From Bacteroidetes bacterium HGW-Bacteroidetes-2 (GTDB taxonomy: Bacteria; Bacteroidota; Bacteroidia; Flavobacteriales; Flavobacteriaceae), in the NCBI GenBank assembly GCA_002842575.1, contig PHDJ01000002.1, positions 97,647-161,646 on the forward strand: a DNA stretch of 64,000 bases. Direction: 5' to 3'. Below, piece by piece: positions 1 to 9,904 of this stretch (position 1 is its first letter; each line of letters begins with the position of its first letter). A program made the position numbers and the translations under genes. The notes below the pieces were generated by a model. The model was not told where the DNA came from. It made no database searches and saw nothing but the letters and a program-made list of their open reading frames with translations.

Positions 1-1147
1 CTTCTCCCGGTTCCAAACCATCCTGAATTATATAGGCATCCCCGAGGGCCGGTCCCAATGTGATTTCGCGTATTTTGAAACCCGAACCTTCTTTAATATA
101 AACCACCGAACGTTTCCCTGTCCACAATACCGCCGATTTCGGAATAACGATTTCCTGGGTATCCACTTTTCCGATTTTATTTTTCACAACTCCGGAAGCG
201 AACATTTCGGGTTTTAACCGACCGTCCTTATTACTTACCTCAACGCGGGCCGAAGCTACCCGGGTTTGGGAATTGATCAGCGGATCTATAAAACTGATTT
301 TTCCTGTAAAGGTTTCTCCCGGTAACGATTTGACGGTATATTCAATTTCACTGCCTTCCCTGATCCAGGCGAGTTCACTTTCATATAAATCGAATAGCAC
401 CCAAACTTTGGAAAGGTCTGAAATTTGATAAATAGGCATCCCGCGTTCAACATAATCTCCCAGTTCCACCATTTTTTCGGTCACTATCCCATTTACATCA
501 GAATGTATGGAAAACCGCTGTATCGCTTTTCCATTGGCGATGATCTTGTCAATTTGCGCCTGACTTATTTTCCAATTGCGCAGTTTTTCCTGGGCAGCTT
601 CAAACAACTCCGGTTGACTTTTTTTAATACTCGCCGCCTGCAAAAGTTCTTCTTGAGCAGTAACCAATTCCGGAGAATAAATTATGGCCAATGTTTGTCC
701 TCGGCTCACTTTTTCTCCTGTAAAATTGACCGCGAGTTGCTCTATGCGTCCCGGAATATGAGTAGATTGCGAATAGGCATGTCGCTCATCTACCTGCACT
801 TTTCCATTGAGTCGAATTTCTTTGGAAGCATCTCCTTTTCCAACAATTATTGTTTGAATATTCGCCAATTTTATGGCGTTTTCGCTCATTTGATACATAT
901 TGGGGTCATCACTAACTCCTTCTGATTCCAGCGGAATTAAATCCATTCCACAAATTGGGCAGGAACCCGGTTCATCCCTACGGATTTGCGGATGCATGGA
1001 GCAAGTCCATATTTGCTCTATATCTGCATTTGCGTGATCGTGATTTTCCTCCTGTTTTTCATCGCCTCCAAATAGCAACCAGCCCAATAAGATTCCTATT
1101 ATAAGGATTCCGGCTGTTTTAAGATATTTTTTATTTTTTGCTTTCAT
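1..1147 (-). CDS. Efflux RND transporter periplasmic adaptor subunit (CusB/CzcB-like), truncated at window start, with heavy-metal-binding domain
   Basis: Open minus-strand frame running off the window from the ATG at 1147; N-terminal part reads ...WTCSMHPQIRRDEPGSCPICGMDLIPLESE, typical of the heavy-metal-binding domain of CusB-type adaptors; adjacent to TolC-like and CusA-like genes. Confidence 0.88.
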   Translation of the reverse strand, partial: MKAKNKKYLKTAGILIIGILLGWLLFGGDEKQEENHDHANADIEQIWTCSMHPQIRRDEPGSCPICGMDLIPLESEGVSDDPNMYQMSENAIKLANIQTIIVGKGDASKEIRLNGKVQVDERHAYSQSTHIPGRIEQLAVNFTGEKVSRGQTLAIIYSPELVTAQEELLQAASIKKSQPELFEAAQEKLRNWKISQAQIDKIIANGKAIQRFSIHSDVNGIVTEKMVELGDYVERGMPIYQISDLSKVWVLFDLYESELAWIREGSEIEYTVKSLPGETFTGKISFIDPLINSQTRVASARVEVSNKDGRLKPEMFASGVVKNKIGKVDTQEIVIPKSAVLWTGKRSVVYIKEGSGFKIREITLGPALGDAYIIQDGLEPGE

Positions 1148-1155
1148 TATTTCCC

Positions 1156-2418
1156 TTATTTAGAAATTAAATAATCCATTTTTGCTTTTGCCATAAATCC
1201 ACTTTTTATGGCTTCTATCTCTTGAGTTTGCAGCATTAATATATCTTGGTTCATCTGTAATACCTCTTCAAAATCTATGATGGAATTACTGAATCCTGAA
1301 ATAAGCAATTTGCTTGCATGTCCAGAACTAACTAGTTGTTTTTGATATAAGGCGATGAGCTGTTCTGCTTTTTTAAGATCGTAAAGTGTCATTTCATAAG
1401 TACTTTGCAATTCGTTTTTCTGTGCTTCCTGTTGTTGTTTGATGCTGCTTGCCATAAATTCCGCTTCTTTTTTTGCAGCTCTATATTTATTTCTGAAAAT
1501 GGGCAGCGTCACCGTAAGCATCGGCATAATGGCATCTTGCCCGTTCTTATCTGGATTGGCATCGGTGCGTTTTGAAATGACGGAATAATCAATTCCCAAT
1601 CCAAACATCGGCAATCCTTCTTTTTGAGCCACAATTTGCTGCATTTCATAAGATTTTTTTTGCTTTTCTAAACCAGTAATACTAGGGTGCTTTTCAAATA
1701 TTTCTTTAGGATTCACTAAAATTTCGTCCTTGTTAAATATTAATGTATCCTGAATTTGAACAGCTATTTCCGTCTCTCGGTTCAGCATTAAATTAAATCT
1801 TGTTTCCAAAGGTTTTTTAATTTTCTCAAGCAATTCAATTTCTGTAATTGCCGCTTCCCGCTTGATATCTACTTTTATCACATTTACCATTGGTGCGTTT
1901 CCGCTTTTGAAACGGGTCAGGGACAATTCATGATAGGAATTAAGGATGCTCAGGTTTTCTTTTTTAAGCTGAATCGTTTTTTCAATGGCATATAATTCGG
2001 CATAAACTGATTTTATTTCAAAGAACAATTGGTTCCGTAGATCCAGATAATTCTGAAATTTAGCTTCCGCCATTAAAACCGAAGCATCTTTCTTTGCCTG
2101 AAGGGTTCCAAACCAGGGAAACATTTGCGTGAGCGAAACCCGGGCTTCTTGCGTTCCTATTCTTGTTTCAATCATTCGCCCAAAAGCACTCATGGTTAAA
2201 GTAGGGTCGGACAAACTCGATACTTGAGGCGCTTGTTGCATTGCTGCTTCAAACTGTGCATAAGAAGATTTCAACTTCGGATTGTTTTCTACAGCTGTTT
2301 GCAAATAATCGTCCAGTGTTTGTGAATATCCCCCCAACCCGCAAAAGGGAAGCAAAAGCAGGATAAATTTTATTCCTGAAAATCGCTTTTGAAAATATTT
2401 TATTAAAGATTCTTTCAT
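1156..2418 (-). CDS. TolC family outer membrane efflux protein
   Basis: 420-aa ORF with signal peptide and coiled-coil TolC-like repeats; operonic with RND genes. Confidence 0.88.
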   Translation of the reverse strand: MKESLIKYFQKRFSGIKFILLLLPFCGLGGYSQTLDDYLQTAVENNPKLKSSYAQFEAAMQQAPQVSSLSDPTLTMSAFGRMIETRIGTQEARVSLTQMFPWFGTLQAKKDASVLMAEAKFQNYLDLRNQLFFEIKSVYAELYAIEKTIQLKKENLSILNSYHELSLTRFKSGNAPMVNVIKVDIKREAAITEIELLEKIKKPLETRFNLMLNRETEIAVQIQDTLIFNKDEILVNPKEIFEKHPSITGLEKQKKSYEMQQIVAQKEGLPMFGLGIDYSVISKRTDANPDKNGQDAIMPMLTVTLPIFRNKYRAAKKEAEFMASSIKQQQEAQKNELQSTYEMTLYDLKKAEQLIALYQKQLVSSGHASKLLISGFSNSIIDFEEVLQMNQDILMLQTQEIEAIKSGFMAKAKMDYLISK

Positions 2419-2438
2419 TATCTATTACTTTTTTAATA

Positions 2439-5400
2439 CTATGATTTCAGGTTAGGTAAAACTGATCCTCCTACTTCAGGAAGCCCTGAATTGTTTTTTA
2501 CTTCAGATTCCCTCCAAATGGCCTGCAACACGGGCACCACAAAAATAGTCATGATTTGAATGACCATTCCCCCAAAAATAGGGATTGCCATAGGCACCAT
2601 AATATCAGCTCCTTTTCCAGTGGAAGACAATACCGGCAAAAGCGCAATAAGAGCTACTGCAGCAGTCATCATCGCAGGCCGTACCCTTTTTAATCCGGCT
2701 TCCATTACTGCATCGCGAACTTCGGGAACGGTTTGTGGTTTTCTTTTTTCAAAAACATCGTGAATGTATGTCCCCATTAAAACGCCATCATCGGTTGCAA
2801 TTCCAAAAAGGGCTATAAAACCTACCCAAACTGCCACACTCAAATTAATGGTGTGAATTTGAAACAAGTCTCGCATATTCTCTCCAGATATCGCAAAATC
2901 CATAAACCATGGTTGCCCGTAGAGCCAAATCATAATAAATCCACCAGAAAATGCCACAAATACTCCTGAAAAGTGAATGGTGGAAGCGATGATGGTTTTA
3001 AACTGGAAATACAACAACAGGAATATCAAAACCAAACTGATAGGGATGACAATTGCAAGACGTTTAACTGCCCGAAGCTGGTTTTCATAATTTCCGGAAA
3101 ATTTATAACTTATCCCTGCCGGAACTGTTAATTCGCCTGCATCAATTTTATCCTGAATGTGTTTTTGTGCATCGTTTACTACATTTACCTCAGCAAAACC
3201 ATCGCGTTTGTCAAAAAGTACATAGCCCACTAAAAAAGTTTCTTCACTTTTTATCATTTGCGGACCGCGCACATAATTTAATGCAGCTAATTCTCCTAAG
3301 GGAATTTGCGCACCACTTTTGGTAGGCACGAGAATTTTTTTAATGCTTTCTGGATCATCGCGCAGCTCTTGGGGGTAGCGCACCCGAACGGGAAAACGCT
3401 CCCTGCCTTCAACCGTAGTGGTGATTTCCATTCCGCCAATGGCAGTTTCTATGGTTTGCTGCACATCCTCAATGCTTAAACCGTAGCGCGCAATGGCATT
3501 TCTGTCAATATCTATTTCCAGATATGGTTTTCCCACGGTTCTATCGGCAAAGACGGCTTCGGCTTTCACAGAAGGGACTTCTTTTAAAATGCCTTCCAAT
3601 TGTAATCCAAACTTTTGAATGGTAAGCAAGTTAGGCCCATACACTTTTATACCCATTGGTGCCCGCATTCCGGTTTGCAACATCACCAAACGCGTTTCGA
3701 TAGGTTGCAGTTTAGGTGCTGAAGTAACTCCAGGAATATTAGTGGCTTTAACAATTTCATCCCAAATATCATCAGGATTTTTGATGTGTTTACGCCAGTT
3801 TCGGTAATATTCTCCTTTTTTATCTTCAATCAGATTTTCCTGCGAAACTTTTTGATTTATGGCGTCTTCATTGCTTAAATTATCGCCAGATTTGAGGATA
3901 AATCTTTCCTTTTTATCCACTTTAAAAGCAAGAGGTTTTCCGTCATCAGAAAGGATATATTTAGGCTTATAATTGATGATATTTTCATACATAGAAATAG
4001 GAGCGGGATCCAAGGCGCTTTCCACCCTACCCAATTTTCCTACCGCCACATCTACTTCCGGAATATTGGTTATTGCAATATCCAGTTTTTGCAAAGTTTC
4101 TTTGGAGGCTTCAATTCCCGCATGGGGCATAGAAGTAGGCATCAGCAAAAAACTTCCTTCATCTAAAGAAGGCATAAACTCTTTTCCAACTCCGGGAAAA
4201 GTATTGGCCATTCCGGTCCAAACCGATGTCGTTCTAATATTCCACCCAACTTTATCAAATCCGTTTGCCACAAAACCAAATATTTTTGGAAAGCCCAGCC
4301 AGATTAATATTCCGAAGAAAATGGTTATAATTGGCACCATCAAAAATTTCTTTTGATTGATTAGGCACCAACTTAAAATAGGTTGGTAGTATTTAACCAT
4401 ACTCATTAAAATTGCCAAAACACCCGTCAATAAAACAATCACGAAAATATAGTTGGAAAACACCGAATTTTGATGTCCCAGCGGCAGCCATTCCTCGGTA
4501 AGAAAAAACAAGGTTACCGCAACAATAATAAACAAGGTGATTTGTGTAGAATATTTTCCTAAAAACTGTGGATTTTTGTCTTCCACCAATCTTAAAATTC
4601 CTATTATCACTAAGGCCAATGGCAACCAAAAGCTGAAGTAAATAGACAAAAACAAGCCCGCAACTATCAAGATAATGTTCCATACCCGCACCATTCTGGC
4701 TTTTTGAACTCGGATATTGAAGGCAAAATAAGTCAGCATAGGTAGAATAAGAATTCCTATGATAAACGAAGCAAGAAGCGCGAAGGTTTTAGTAAAAGCC
4801 AAGGGTCTAAACAATTTCCCTTCGGCATTTTCCATAAAAAATACCGGAAGAAAACTTACAACCGTAGTTAAAAGCGCTGTGGTTACCGCAGGAAAAACTT
4901 CCATGGTAGCCTCGTGGATAATGGCCAGCAGCCGGGCTCCTTTGGCATCTTTATTTTCGGGCATTTCTAGGTGCCTAATGGTATTTTCTACAAAAATAAT
5001 CCCAACATCTACCATTACACCTATGGCAATGGCAATTCCCGATAGCGCAACCACGTTTGCATCTACCCCAAAATAACGCATGGCGATAAAGGTCATTAGC
5101 ACACCAACCGGGAGCAAACTGGAAATTAAAATGGAGGCCCTTAAATTGAGCACTAAAACGAGGATTACGAGGATACTTATCAGTATTTCGTGTGAAAGGG
5201 CGTTTTCTAGGGTACTAATGGTTTCGTTTATAAGTTGTGTTCTATCGTAATACGGAACAATGGTAACCTTACTGACAGTGCCATCGGCCAGGGTTTTTTG
5301 GGGCAATCCAACGGAGATTTCCTTAATTCTAGCTTTGGTATTTTCAATGGTCTGCAACGGATTGGAACCATAACGTGCCACCACCACTCCACCAACAACA

Positions 5401-6296
5401 TCGGCACCGCCTTTGTCTAAAATTCCGCGACGTTCGGCAGGACCTAAATGCACCACGCCCAAATCTTTGATCAAGATAGGTTTGTTGTCTTTTTCGGTGA
5501 CAACCGAATTTTCAATATCTTCAACAGATTTAATATAGCCAAGTCCGCGAACGAGATATTCAACTTTGTTTATTTCCAGTGTTTTTGCGCCAATGTCGCG
5601 GTTAGAATTTTTTACCGCCATCATCACCTGATCAATCCCAACGTTAAAAGCTTTCAGCGCATCGGGGTTTACATCGATTTGGTATTCCTGAACAAATCCA
5701 CCTACAGAGGCAACTTCTGAAACGCCAATAGTACCACTTAAGCCCAGTTTTACATAAAAATCCTGGATGGTGCGCAATTCGTGCAAATCCCATCCGCCGG
5801 TAACGTTTCCTTGCGGATCGCGTCCTTCCAGGGTGTACCAAAAAACCTGTCCCAATCCGGTTGCATCTGGCCCCATAGAAGGAGATACGCCTTGAGGTAA
5901 TATATTGGCGGGAAGCGAATTTAATTTTTCCAAAACCCGGGTTCGCGACCAATAAAATTCTACATCTTCTTCAAAAATGATGTAGATAATGGAAAACCCG
6001 AACATCGAGGTGCTTCTTATAGATCGTACTCCAGGAATTCCAAGTAAAGAAGTGGTTAAGGGATAAGTGATTTGGTCTTCAATATCCTGAGGAGATCGTC
6101 CGGACCAATCGGTAAATACAATTTGTTGGTTTTCCCCAATATCGGGAATGGCATCAACAGGCACCGAATCTTTTGGAAGAAACCCGATATCCCAGTTAAA
6201 AGGCGATGTAACCAATCCCCAACCAATTAAGGAAGCGAGCAGAATAACGGTAACCAAACGGTTGTAAAGAAAATATTTAATAAGTTTGTCAAACAT
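2439..6296 (-). CDS. CusA/CzcA family heavy-metal efflux RND transporter permease
   Basis: 1285 aa; PDIGENQQIVFTDWSGRSPQDIEDQITYPLTTSLLGIPGV motif typical of heavy-metal RND pumps. Confidence 0.95.
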   Translation of the reverse strand: MFDKLIKYFLYNRLVTVILLASLIGWGLVTSPFNWDIGFLPKDSVPVDAIPDIGENQQIVFTDWSGRSPQDIEDQITYPLTTSLLGIPGVRSIRSTSMFGFSIIYIIFEEDVEFYWSRTRVLEKLNSLPANILPQGVSPSMGPDATGLGQVFWYTLEGRDPQGNVTGGWDLHELRTIQDFYVKLGLSGTIGVSEVASVGGFVQEYQIDVNPDALKAFNVGIDQVMMAVKNSNRDIGAKTLEINKVEYLVRGLGYIKSVEDIENSVVTEKDNKPILIKDLGVVHLGPAERRGILDKGGADVVGGVVVARYGSNPLQTIENTKARIKEISVGLPQKTLADGTVSKVTIVPYYDRTQLINETISTLENALSHEILISILVILVLVLNLRASILISSLLPVGVLMTFIAMRYFGVDANVVALSGIAIAIGVMVDVGIIFVENTIRHLEMPENKDAKGARLLAIIHEATMEVFPAVTTALLTTVVSFLPVFFMENAEGKLFRPLAFTKTFALLASFIIGILILPMLTYFAFNIRVQKARMVRVWNIILIVAGLFLSIYFSFWLPLALVIIGILRLVEDKNPQFLGKYSTQITLFIIVAVTLFFLTEEWLPLGHQNSVFSNYIFVIVLLTGVLAILMSMVKYYQPILSWCLINQKKFLMVPIITIFFGILIWLGFPKIFGFVANGFDKVGWNIRTTSVWTGMANTFPGVGKEFMPSLDEGSFLLMPTSMPHAGIEASKETLQKLDIAITNIPEVDVAVGKLGRVESALDPAPISMYENIINYKPKYILSDDGKPLAFKVDKKERFILKSGDNLSNEDAINQKVSQENLIEDKKGEYYRNWRKHIKNPDDIWDEIVKATNIPGVTSAPKLQPIETRLVMLQTGMRAPMGIKVYGPNLLTIQKFGLQLEGILKEVPSVKAEAVFADRTVGKPYLEIDIDRNAIARYGLSIEDVQQTIETAIGGMEITTTVEGRERFPVRVRYPQELRDDPESIKKILVPTKSGAQIPLGELAALNYVRGPQMIKSEETFLVGYVLFDKRDGFAEVNVVNDAQKHIQDKIDAGELTVPAGISYKFSGNYENQLRAVKRLAIVIPISLVLIFLLLYFQFKTIIASTIHFSGVFVAFSGGFIMIWLYGQPWFMDFAISGENMRDLFQIHTINLSVAVWVGFIALFGIATDDGVLMGTYIHDVFEKRKPQTVPEVRDAVMEAGLKRVRPAMMTAAVALIALLPVLSSTGKGADIMVPMAIPIFGGMVIQIMTIFVVPVLQAIWRESEVKNNSGLPEVGGSVLPNLKS

Positions 6297-6416
6297 TTAT
6301 TTGATTATTTAATGATATAATCCTGAAAGAGCAAATGGGAATGATTTCAAAGAAACCATAACAATGCTTTAACGCCGGGAGCTAAATGCTTCGGCGGTCA
6401 AAAAATCATTAAATAA

Positions 6417-6827
6417 TTAAATAAGGAAAGTATCGTTAAGAACCAAAATGTCCTTGACGATAAGTGGTGGGGTATAATTTCTAAAAGGAAGTATCTGTTG
6501 TGGTAACCTTTCAAATAGATTGATGTAAGAAGAAGTGAAAGCACTTAAAAAAACCTGCTGATTAAAATCTAAAGAGGTAAAGGACAACTTAAGTTGATCT
6601 TGTCCTTCAATAGAAATATTTTGATTACTACAGCAATTTTCTTCGTCCATCATAGATTTTTCCGAAGTGGAGTGCATATCCATTCCACAAGATGCTGCTT
6701 TTGCAAAAACCGCTTGATCAACTAACAAATTTCCACAGTAATGCTTATCTACGGTAAATGAAAACGTAGAAATCAACACTAAAAGTGCCATCAAAAAAGA
6801 TGCTATTTTTTGAAAAATCTGTTTCAT
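6417..6827 (-). CDS. Small Cys-rich secreted protein, HYC_CC_PP family-like
   Basis: Signal peptide, then DKHYCGN...CGM...ENCCSNQ (HYC and CC motifs); next to metal efflux operon. Confidence 0.7.
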   Translation of the reverse strand: MKQIFQKIASFLMALLVLISTFSFTVDKHYCGNLLVDQAVFAKAASCGMDMHSTSEKSMMDEENCCSNQNISIEGQDQLKLSFTSLDFNQQVFLSAFTSSYINLFERLPQQILPFRNYTPPLIVKDILVLNDTFLI

Positions 6828-6882
6828 GGAATACAAATGTAGGCAATTTTTTAATATGAAAATTAATTTATAATTTTCTTAA

Positions 6883-7326
6883 CTATCTGAAAATGTGCTT
6901 ATGATAATAAAATGCGGGCAACAGAAATAGAATAAAAATAGGTTGAATTAAAAAACGACGCACGTAAAAAAGTAGGTTGTAATTGCTTTCTGGCGAGGCA
7001 TTTATAACCAGATAACCCATCCAAGGAAGTAGAATAACAAGAGCCAAAAGGTACAAAAAAGAGGAAAACTTTATCACGTCTTTATCTTTAAAAACAACAT
7101 AAAGGATGGTAAGCGATATCATGGTATTTAATACATAGCGAAAAAAGGTATTAAGTAGTAATAAAAAAACGTTTACTTCCGGAACTTTTTTAAGTAAATA
7201 ATCTTGTTTAAAAAAGGAGAGCAAAGGGTCATAAAACAATTCCGTTTCAAAAAGTCGCACCAAAACCAGAAGCACAAATAATAAAAGAACTCCTACAATG
7301 CTAATCATTTTTGAATTAACGCTCAT
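6883..7326 (-). CDS. Exosortase F system-associated membrane protein
   Basis: Multi-TM protein, FETELFYDPLLSFFKQDYL motif, directly downstream of an exosortase; start moved from 7401 to internal Met to reduce overlap with the upstream gene. Confidence 0.75.
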   Translation of the reverse strand: MSVNSKMISIVGVLLLFVLLVLVRLFETELFYDPLLSFFKQDYLLKKVPEVNVFLLLLNTFFRYVLNTMISLTILYVVFKDKDVIKFSSFLYLLALVILLPWMGYLVINASPESNYNLLFYVRRFLIQPIFILFLLPAFYYHKHIFR

Positions 7327-7906
7327 AAACTTGTGCATCAGAAAGTTGTTTTGTTGGTATTTTTCGTATCCAAAGTATCCAAAGTAAAAACACCATACCA
7401 TAAATAATGGCTGGAAAAATTACGCCGTGTAATATATTTTCATACTGAGGATATTTATAAAGAGCAATAGATAATAATACTATTCTAAACAAATTAGCAG
7501 AATAAATTAATACCGAGCCAACTAAAATATACGATAAAGTGGGTTTAATTTTTTGATAAAAAGCGACTATAAAAGCAATAAACAATACCATAACACTCAA
7601 CGCATTGCAACCTTCCACAATGCGTGCCAAGTATTTATCATTTATCAGTAATTTCATTGAAGCCTCATTTTGGTGTGGAATTATTTCTGCTTTATAGCCA
7701 AATGCTGATGTTAGTACAGAGGTTTGATTTGCCACTAAATGGGTAATGGGATCCGGATAATAGGTGTCTGATTTTCCAAAATGCAAATACCCATTATACA
7801 AAATACTAAGCACCACATAGGTGCCCAGAAAAAGCACTAAAAATCGAATAACCGATTTGTATTTTAGGAACAGTACTTTCAAAAAAAAAATCTTTAGTTT
7901 TAACAA
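7316..7906 (-). CDS. xrtF: Exosortase family protein XrtF
   Basis: Multi-TM with EGCNALSVMVLF (Cys motif) and NLFRIVLLS (Arg motif) typical of exosortases. Confidence 0.85.
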   Translation of the reverse strand: MLKLKIFFLKVLFLKYKSVIRFLVLFLGTYVVLSILYNGYLHFGKSDTYYPDPITHLVANQTSVLTSAFGYKAEIIPHQNEASMKLLINDKYLARIVEGCNALSVMVLFIAFIVAFYQKIKPTLSYILVGSVLIYSANLFRIVLLSIALYKYPQYENILHGVIFPAIIYGMVFLLWILWIRKIPTKQLSDAQVYER

Positions 7907-7948
7907 AAATATACAAAACCAATGGCATTGTTGTATTTTGTTTTTAAA

Positions 7949-7956
7949 TACTTTTG
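7949..7956 (+). promoter_or_regulatory. Bacteroidota -7 promoter box TACTTTTG
   Basis: Matches TAnnTTTG consensus upstream of the GAF gene; supports the downstream start at 7972. Confidence 0.55.
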
Positions 7957-7971
7957 CGAAAACATTTTACC

Positions 7972-8427
7972 ATGCCATTTAAAGATTTGACATCTGAAAT
8001 TTCTGAAATAGTAGCATCCATAAATTTAACAAAGGAGGAAAAACTTACAAAAGTTTGTGAAGCCCTTCAATCAAAAGTGTCCTACTATACTTGGGTTGGT
8101 TTCTATTTTGCAAACGAAGCAGAGAAAACATTGCACTTAAAAGCCTTTGCCGGAGAGCCTACAGAGCATACCGTTATTCCATTTGGGAAAGGCATTTGCG
8201 GTCAGGTAGCCGTTTCAAACACCAATTTTGTGGTTCCCGATGTAAAAGCTCAGGATAATTATATTGCGTGTAGTATTACTGTTAAAGCAGAAATTGTAAT
8301 TCCATTATTCAAAAATGGAAAAAACATAGGGCAAATTGATATTGATTCCAACACCGCAAATCCTTTTACCGAATCCGATGAGCGATTTTTAGAGTGGGTA
8401 AATGACGAAGTAGCAAAAATTCTATAA
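7972..8427 (+). CDS. GAF domain protein, free methionine-(R)-sulfoxide reductase-like
   Basis: PFGKGICGQVAV...DNYIACSITVKAEIVIPL resembles fRMsr GAF proteins with conserved Cys. Confidence 0.75.
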   Translation: MPFKDLTSEISEIVASINLTKEEKLTKVCEALQSKVSYYTWVGFYFANEAEKTLHLKAFAGEPTEHTVIPFGKGICGQVAVSNTNFVVPDVKAQDNYIACSITVKAEIVIPLFKNGKNIGQIDIDSNTANPFTESDERFLEWVNDEVAKIL

Positions 8428-8504
8428 TAATATCATTAAGAATACCCAGTTGTCAAGCTACTGGTAAAATGGTCAACCAAATCCTAAACACGTTAGATAA
8501 AAAA

Positions 8505-9758
8505 TTACATCCCTGTTCTTATTGCCTCCACCGGATCCAGTTTTGAAGCTGAAATTGCAGGAATTATACCTGCAATTAACCCAATGATTGCTGAAACTGC
8601 CGTACCTATAAACATATTTTTTGCAGAAAGTACAAATTGAAAATCGCCCATAAGCATAGAGGCAAATATGGATACTATCCAAACCATTAATAAACCAACC
8701 AAACCGCCAATAACCGCAAGAATAACTGCTTCAAAAAGAAATTGAAACAAAATAAACTTGTTTTTAGCACCTAACGACTTTTGAATTCCTATTAAATTAG
8801 TTCTTTCTTTAACGGAAACAAACATGATATTGGCAATACCAAAACCACCAACTAAAAGCGAAAATCCGCTAATTATTAGTCCCCTAATGTTCATTTGGCT
8901 GGTAAGATTATCTATTAAATCGGTAAAACCCTTTAATTGATTGACAAAAAATGTATCTATTTGATCAGGTTTTAATCCGCGTGAACTTCGAAGTCGTTGT
9001 TTTAAAACAGCAATAAATTCGGCATCATCTACACCTTTTTCTGGCATAATCACTAATTGCGGAAAGGTAGATCTGTTATTATCTCCAAAAATTCTTCTAG
9101 TAACATTCACCGGCAAAAAAATTGAGCTGTCTTTTGAATTTCCAAATAACCCTGCCCCTTCTTTTTTCAAAACACCAATAACAGAAAATTTTCTGCCATA
9201 CAAACGAACCGTTTTACCAATAGGATCGATACTACCAAATAAACTAGTTGCTATTTGATTACCCAGAATTACTACAGGAGTACCGCTATTAGATTCCGAT
9301 TCATTAAAAAATCTACCAGATTCTAACTGTAATGCCTCGATATCGTAATATTCATGAGTTGTAGCCCCAATTTGAACATTAGCAACGGTTTTATCTTCAT
9401 AGCGAATACTTTCAGAAGGAACATTCATTACATAAGAAACAGCTTTTGCGTTATTCAAAGTCCTGCTTATGTACTGGTATTCTTCATAATTTACATCTGG
9501 AAATTGGTCTCTTCGCCAGCGAGGTATTTCTGAAGGCCCAAATGTAAAACGAGCAACAATAAGCATTCTATTATCTAAACCACTAAGACTTCCTTGTATT
9601 TCCCTTTTCAAAGAATCTACAGCTGCCAAGATACCAATAATAGAAAAAATGCCTATAGTAACGCCTAACAAAGAAAGAAATGTGCGCAACTTATTGTTTA
9701 CTAATGCATTGATAGCAAAATTAAAACTTTCTTTAAGTACTCTTAGATAAATAAGCAT
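8505..9758 (-). CDS. ABC transporter permease, MacB/FtsX-like
   Basis: LRTFLSLLGVTIGIFSIIGILAAVDSLK N-terminus and four TM FtsX architecture; C-terminal SKLDPVEAIR. Confidence 0.85.
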   Translation of the reverse strand: MLIYLRVLKESFNFAINALVNNKLRTFLSLLGVTIGIFSIIGILAAVDSLKREIQGSLSGLDNRMLIVARFTFGPSEIPRWRRDQFPDVNYEEYQYISRTLNNAKAVSYVMNVPSESIRYEDKTVANVQIGATTHEYYDIEALQLESGRFFNESESNSGTPVVILGNQIATSLFGSIDPIGKTVRLYGRKFSVIGVLKKEGAGLFGNSKDSSIFLPVNVTRRIFGDNNRSTFPQLVIMPEKGVDDAEFIAVLKQRLRSSRGLKPDQIDTFFVNQLKGFTDLIDNLTSQMNIRGLIISGFSLLVGGFGIANIMFVSVKERTNLIGIQKSLGAKNKFILFQFLFEAVILAVIGGLVGLLMVWIVSIFASMLMGDFQFVLSAKNMFIGTAVSAIIGLIAGIIPAISASKLDPVEAIRTGM

Positions 9759-9874
9759 AGGAAGCTCTTTACTGGTTTTATTTTTTGTACTTGATAGGAC
9801 GTTTAGCAATATAAAAAGTTACAAACTTTTGTAAATATACACGCTATTTCTAAAGATTTTTCTATGTAAATACC

Positions 9875-9882
9875 TACTTTTG
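9875..9882 (+). promoter_or_regulatory. Bacteroidota -7 promoter box TACTTTTG upstream of purH
   Basis: Exact TAnnTTTG match 23 bp before the purH ATG. Confidence 0.55.
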
Positions 9883-9904
9883 CACTTTTAATCCACCCAA
9901 CACA

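Noticed and set aside
425-925. 166-aa plus-strand ORF
   Set aside because: Antisense to the CusB-type adaptor, composition of an antisense shadow frame, no recognisable motif
2560-5720. Several plus-strand ORFs (2560, 3619, 3973, 4759, 5235, 5448)
   Set aside because: All antisense to the clearly coding CusA gene
5644-5952. 102-aa and 96-aa (4393) minus-strand ORFs
   Set aside because: Out-of-frame overlaps inside cusA
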